NCBI RefSeq assembly: GCF_018413605.1
Contig: NZ_JAHCDN010000001.1
Location: 1,922,001-1,986,000 of the forward strand
Origin: Variovorax sp. PCZ-1
GTDB taxonomy: Bacteria; Pseudomonadota; Gammaproteobacteria; Burkholderiales; Burkholderiaceae_C
DNA: 64,000 bases
Direction of reading: 5' to 3'
Shown here: piece after piece, positions 63,716 to 64,000 of the stretch
Layout of the letters: every line of letters begins with the position of its first letter
Numbering within the stretch: position 1 is the first letter of the stretch
Made by a program: the position numbers and the translations under genes
The notes under the pieces: generated by a model
Seen by the model: the letters and a program-made list of their open reading frames with translations, nothing else
What the model was told of the DNA's origin: nothing
Databases searched by the model: none

Positions 63716-64000
63716 ATGCATCCCCAAGATCTCAAAACAGCGCTGCAAACTGGCCTGCTCTCCTTCCCGCTCACTGATTTTGATGCCGATCATCAATTCA
63801 ACGCACGCGGCTATGCACAGCGCTTGGAATGGCTCATGCCCTATGGCGCGACGGTCTTGTTTGCAGCTGGTGGCACAGGTGAATTCTTCTCCCTAGAGCC
63901 TGTGGAGTTCACTGAAGTGATCAAAGTCGCCGCGCAAACCTGCAAAGGCCGCGTCCCCATCGTGGCAGGCGCGGGCGGTGCAACACGTTTGGCCATTCAA
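63716..64000 (+). CDS. kdgD: 5-dehydro-4-deoxyglucarate dehydratase, N-terminal part
   Basis: The first 95 residues are visible before the window ends: [40 protein letters not shown], and [20 protein letters not shown], the DHDPS/KdgD-family N-terminal pattern. The enzyme converts 5-keto-4-deoxy-glucarate to 2,5-dioxopentanoate (alpha-ketoglutarate semialdehyde). The ATG at 63716 has a TCTGGAG ribosome-binding site. It follows the GntR gene after 134 bp with a palindrome in between. The KGSA dehydrogenase that would finish the pathway is expected beyond the edge. Confidence 0.92.
   Translation, partial: MHPQDLKTALQTGLLSFPLTDFDADHQFNARGYAQRLEWLMPYGATVLFAAGGTGEFFSLEPVEFTEVIKVAAQTCKGRVPIVAGAGGATRLAIQ

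Overview
The window looks like a chromosomal segment of a betaproteobacterium of the order Burkholderiales, most likely Comamonadaceae (Rhodoferax/Polaromonas/Acidovorax-like). This is inferred from protein character and conserved gene order: hisZ-purA-phosphoribosyltransferase, lolB-ispE-tRNA-Gln-prs-rplY, a stand-alone rnfB behind a PHB depolymerase, an 88-residue second-type IF-1, and a TRAP-linked uronate pathway. No plasmid, prophage, CRISPR array or complete insertion sequence was seen.

Layout. 0-13 kb holds mostly housekeeping genes: guaA (cut by the window edge), a BON/LysM protein, guaB, a DUF4124 protein, mgsA, phaZ-rnfB, a DUF11 surface protein, a cystathionine beta-lyase-like enzyme, a purine phosphoribosyltransferase, purA and hisZ. 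13-16 kb has two small envelope genes and a strange element of about 1.6 kb: two long mirror-image arms, each built from three kinds of dispersed repeat, around one AT-richer gene for a secreted protein. 16-26 kb has a Fur-box-linked divergent iron ABC transporter pair, a PPOX flavoprotein, an RRM protein, infA, an M14 peptidase/SDR pair, and relA with a translationally coupled hydrolase. 26-37 kb is a single giant two-partner-secretion adhesin (3652 aa). 37-39 kb holds the two N-degron aminoacyl-transferases (aat, bpt). 39-47 kb is accessory: IclR and WYL regulators, a LysE exporter, and an eight-gene operon headed by a TetR-DUF1428 fusion and made of SRPBCC, VOC, DHFR-like and DUF1801 proteins. 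47-56 kb has a GNAT, VOC/AraC, ogt, mutM, a TPR protein, lolB, ispE, tRNA-Gln, prs, rplY, and a ParD-like/MetAP pair. 57-64 kb is an oxidative hexuronate/aldarate locus: uronate dehydrogenase, lactonase, galactarate-type dehydratase, TRAP transporter, GntR regulator and kdgD.

The most striking signal is a dispersed repeat of about 60 bp. It has a short TGCTAT/ATAGCA hairpin, then GCGCAG, then TATGCCGGCGA, then a GGCC and A/T-rich tail. I count about 20 copies in 64 kb. At least five, probably seven, lie inside reading frames without breaking them: rnfB, the metC-like gene, the giant adhesin, lolB, the SMP-30 gene, and less surely hisZ and the iron permease. In lolB the repeat encodes the lipobox. 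Two further copies supply gene 3' ends. Sixteen of the twenty copies point the same way along the chromosome regardless of gene strand. The mirror-arm element and the TetR-DUF1428 operon are the other leading candidates for something undescribed.

All calls come from reading sequence and supplied translations; no database search was possible.
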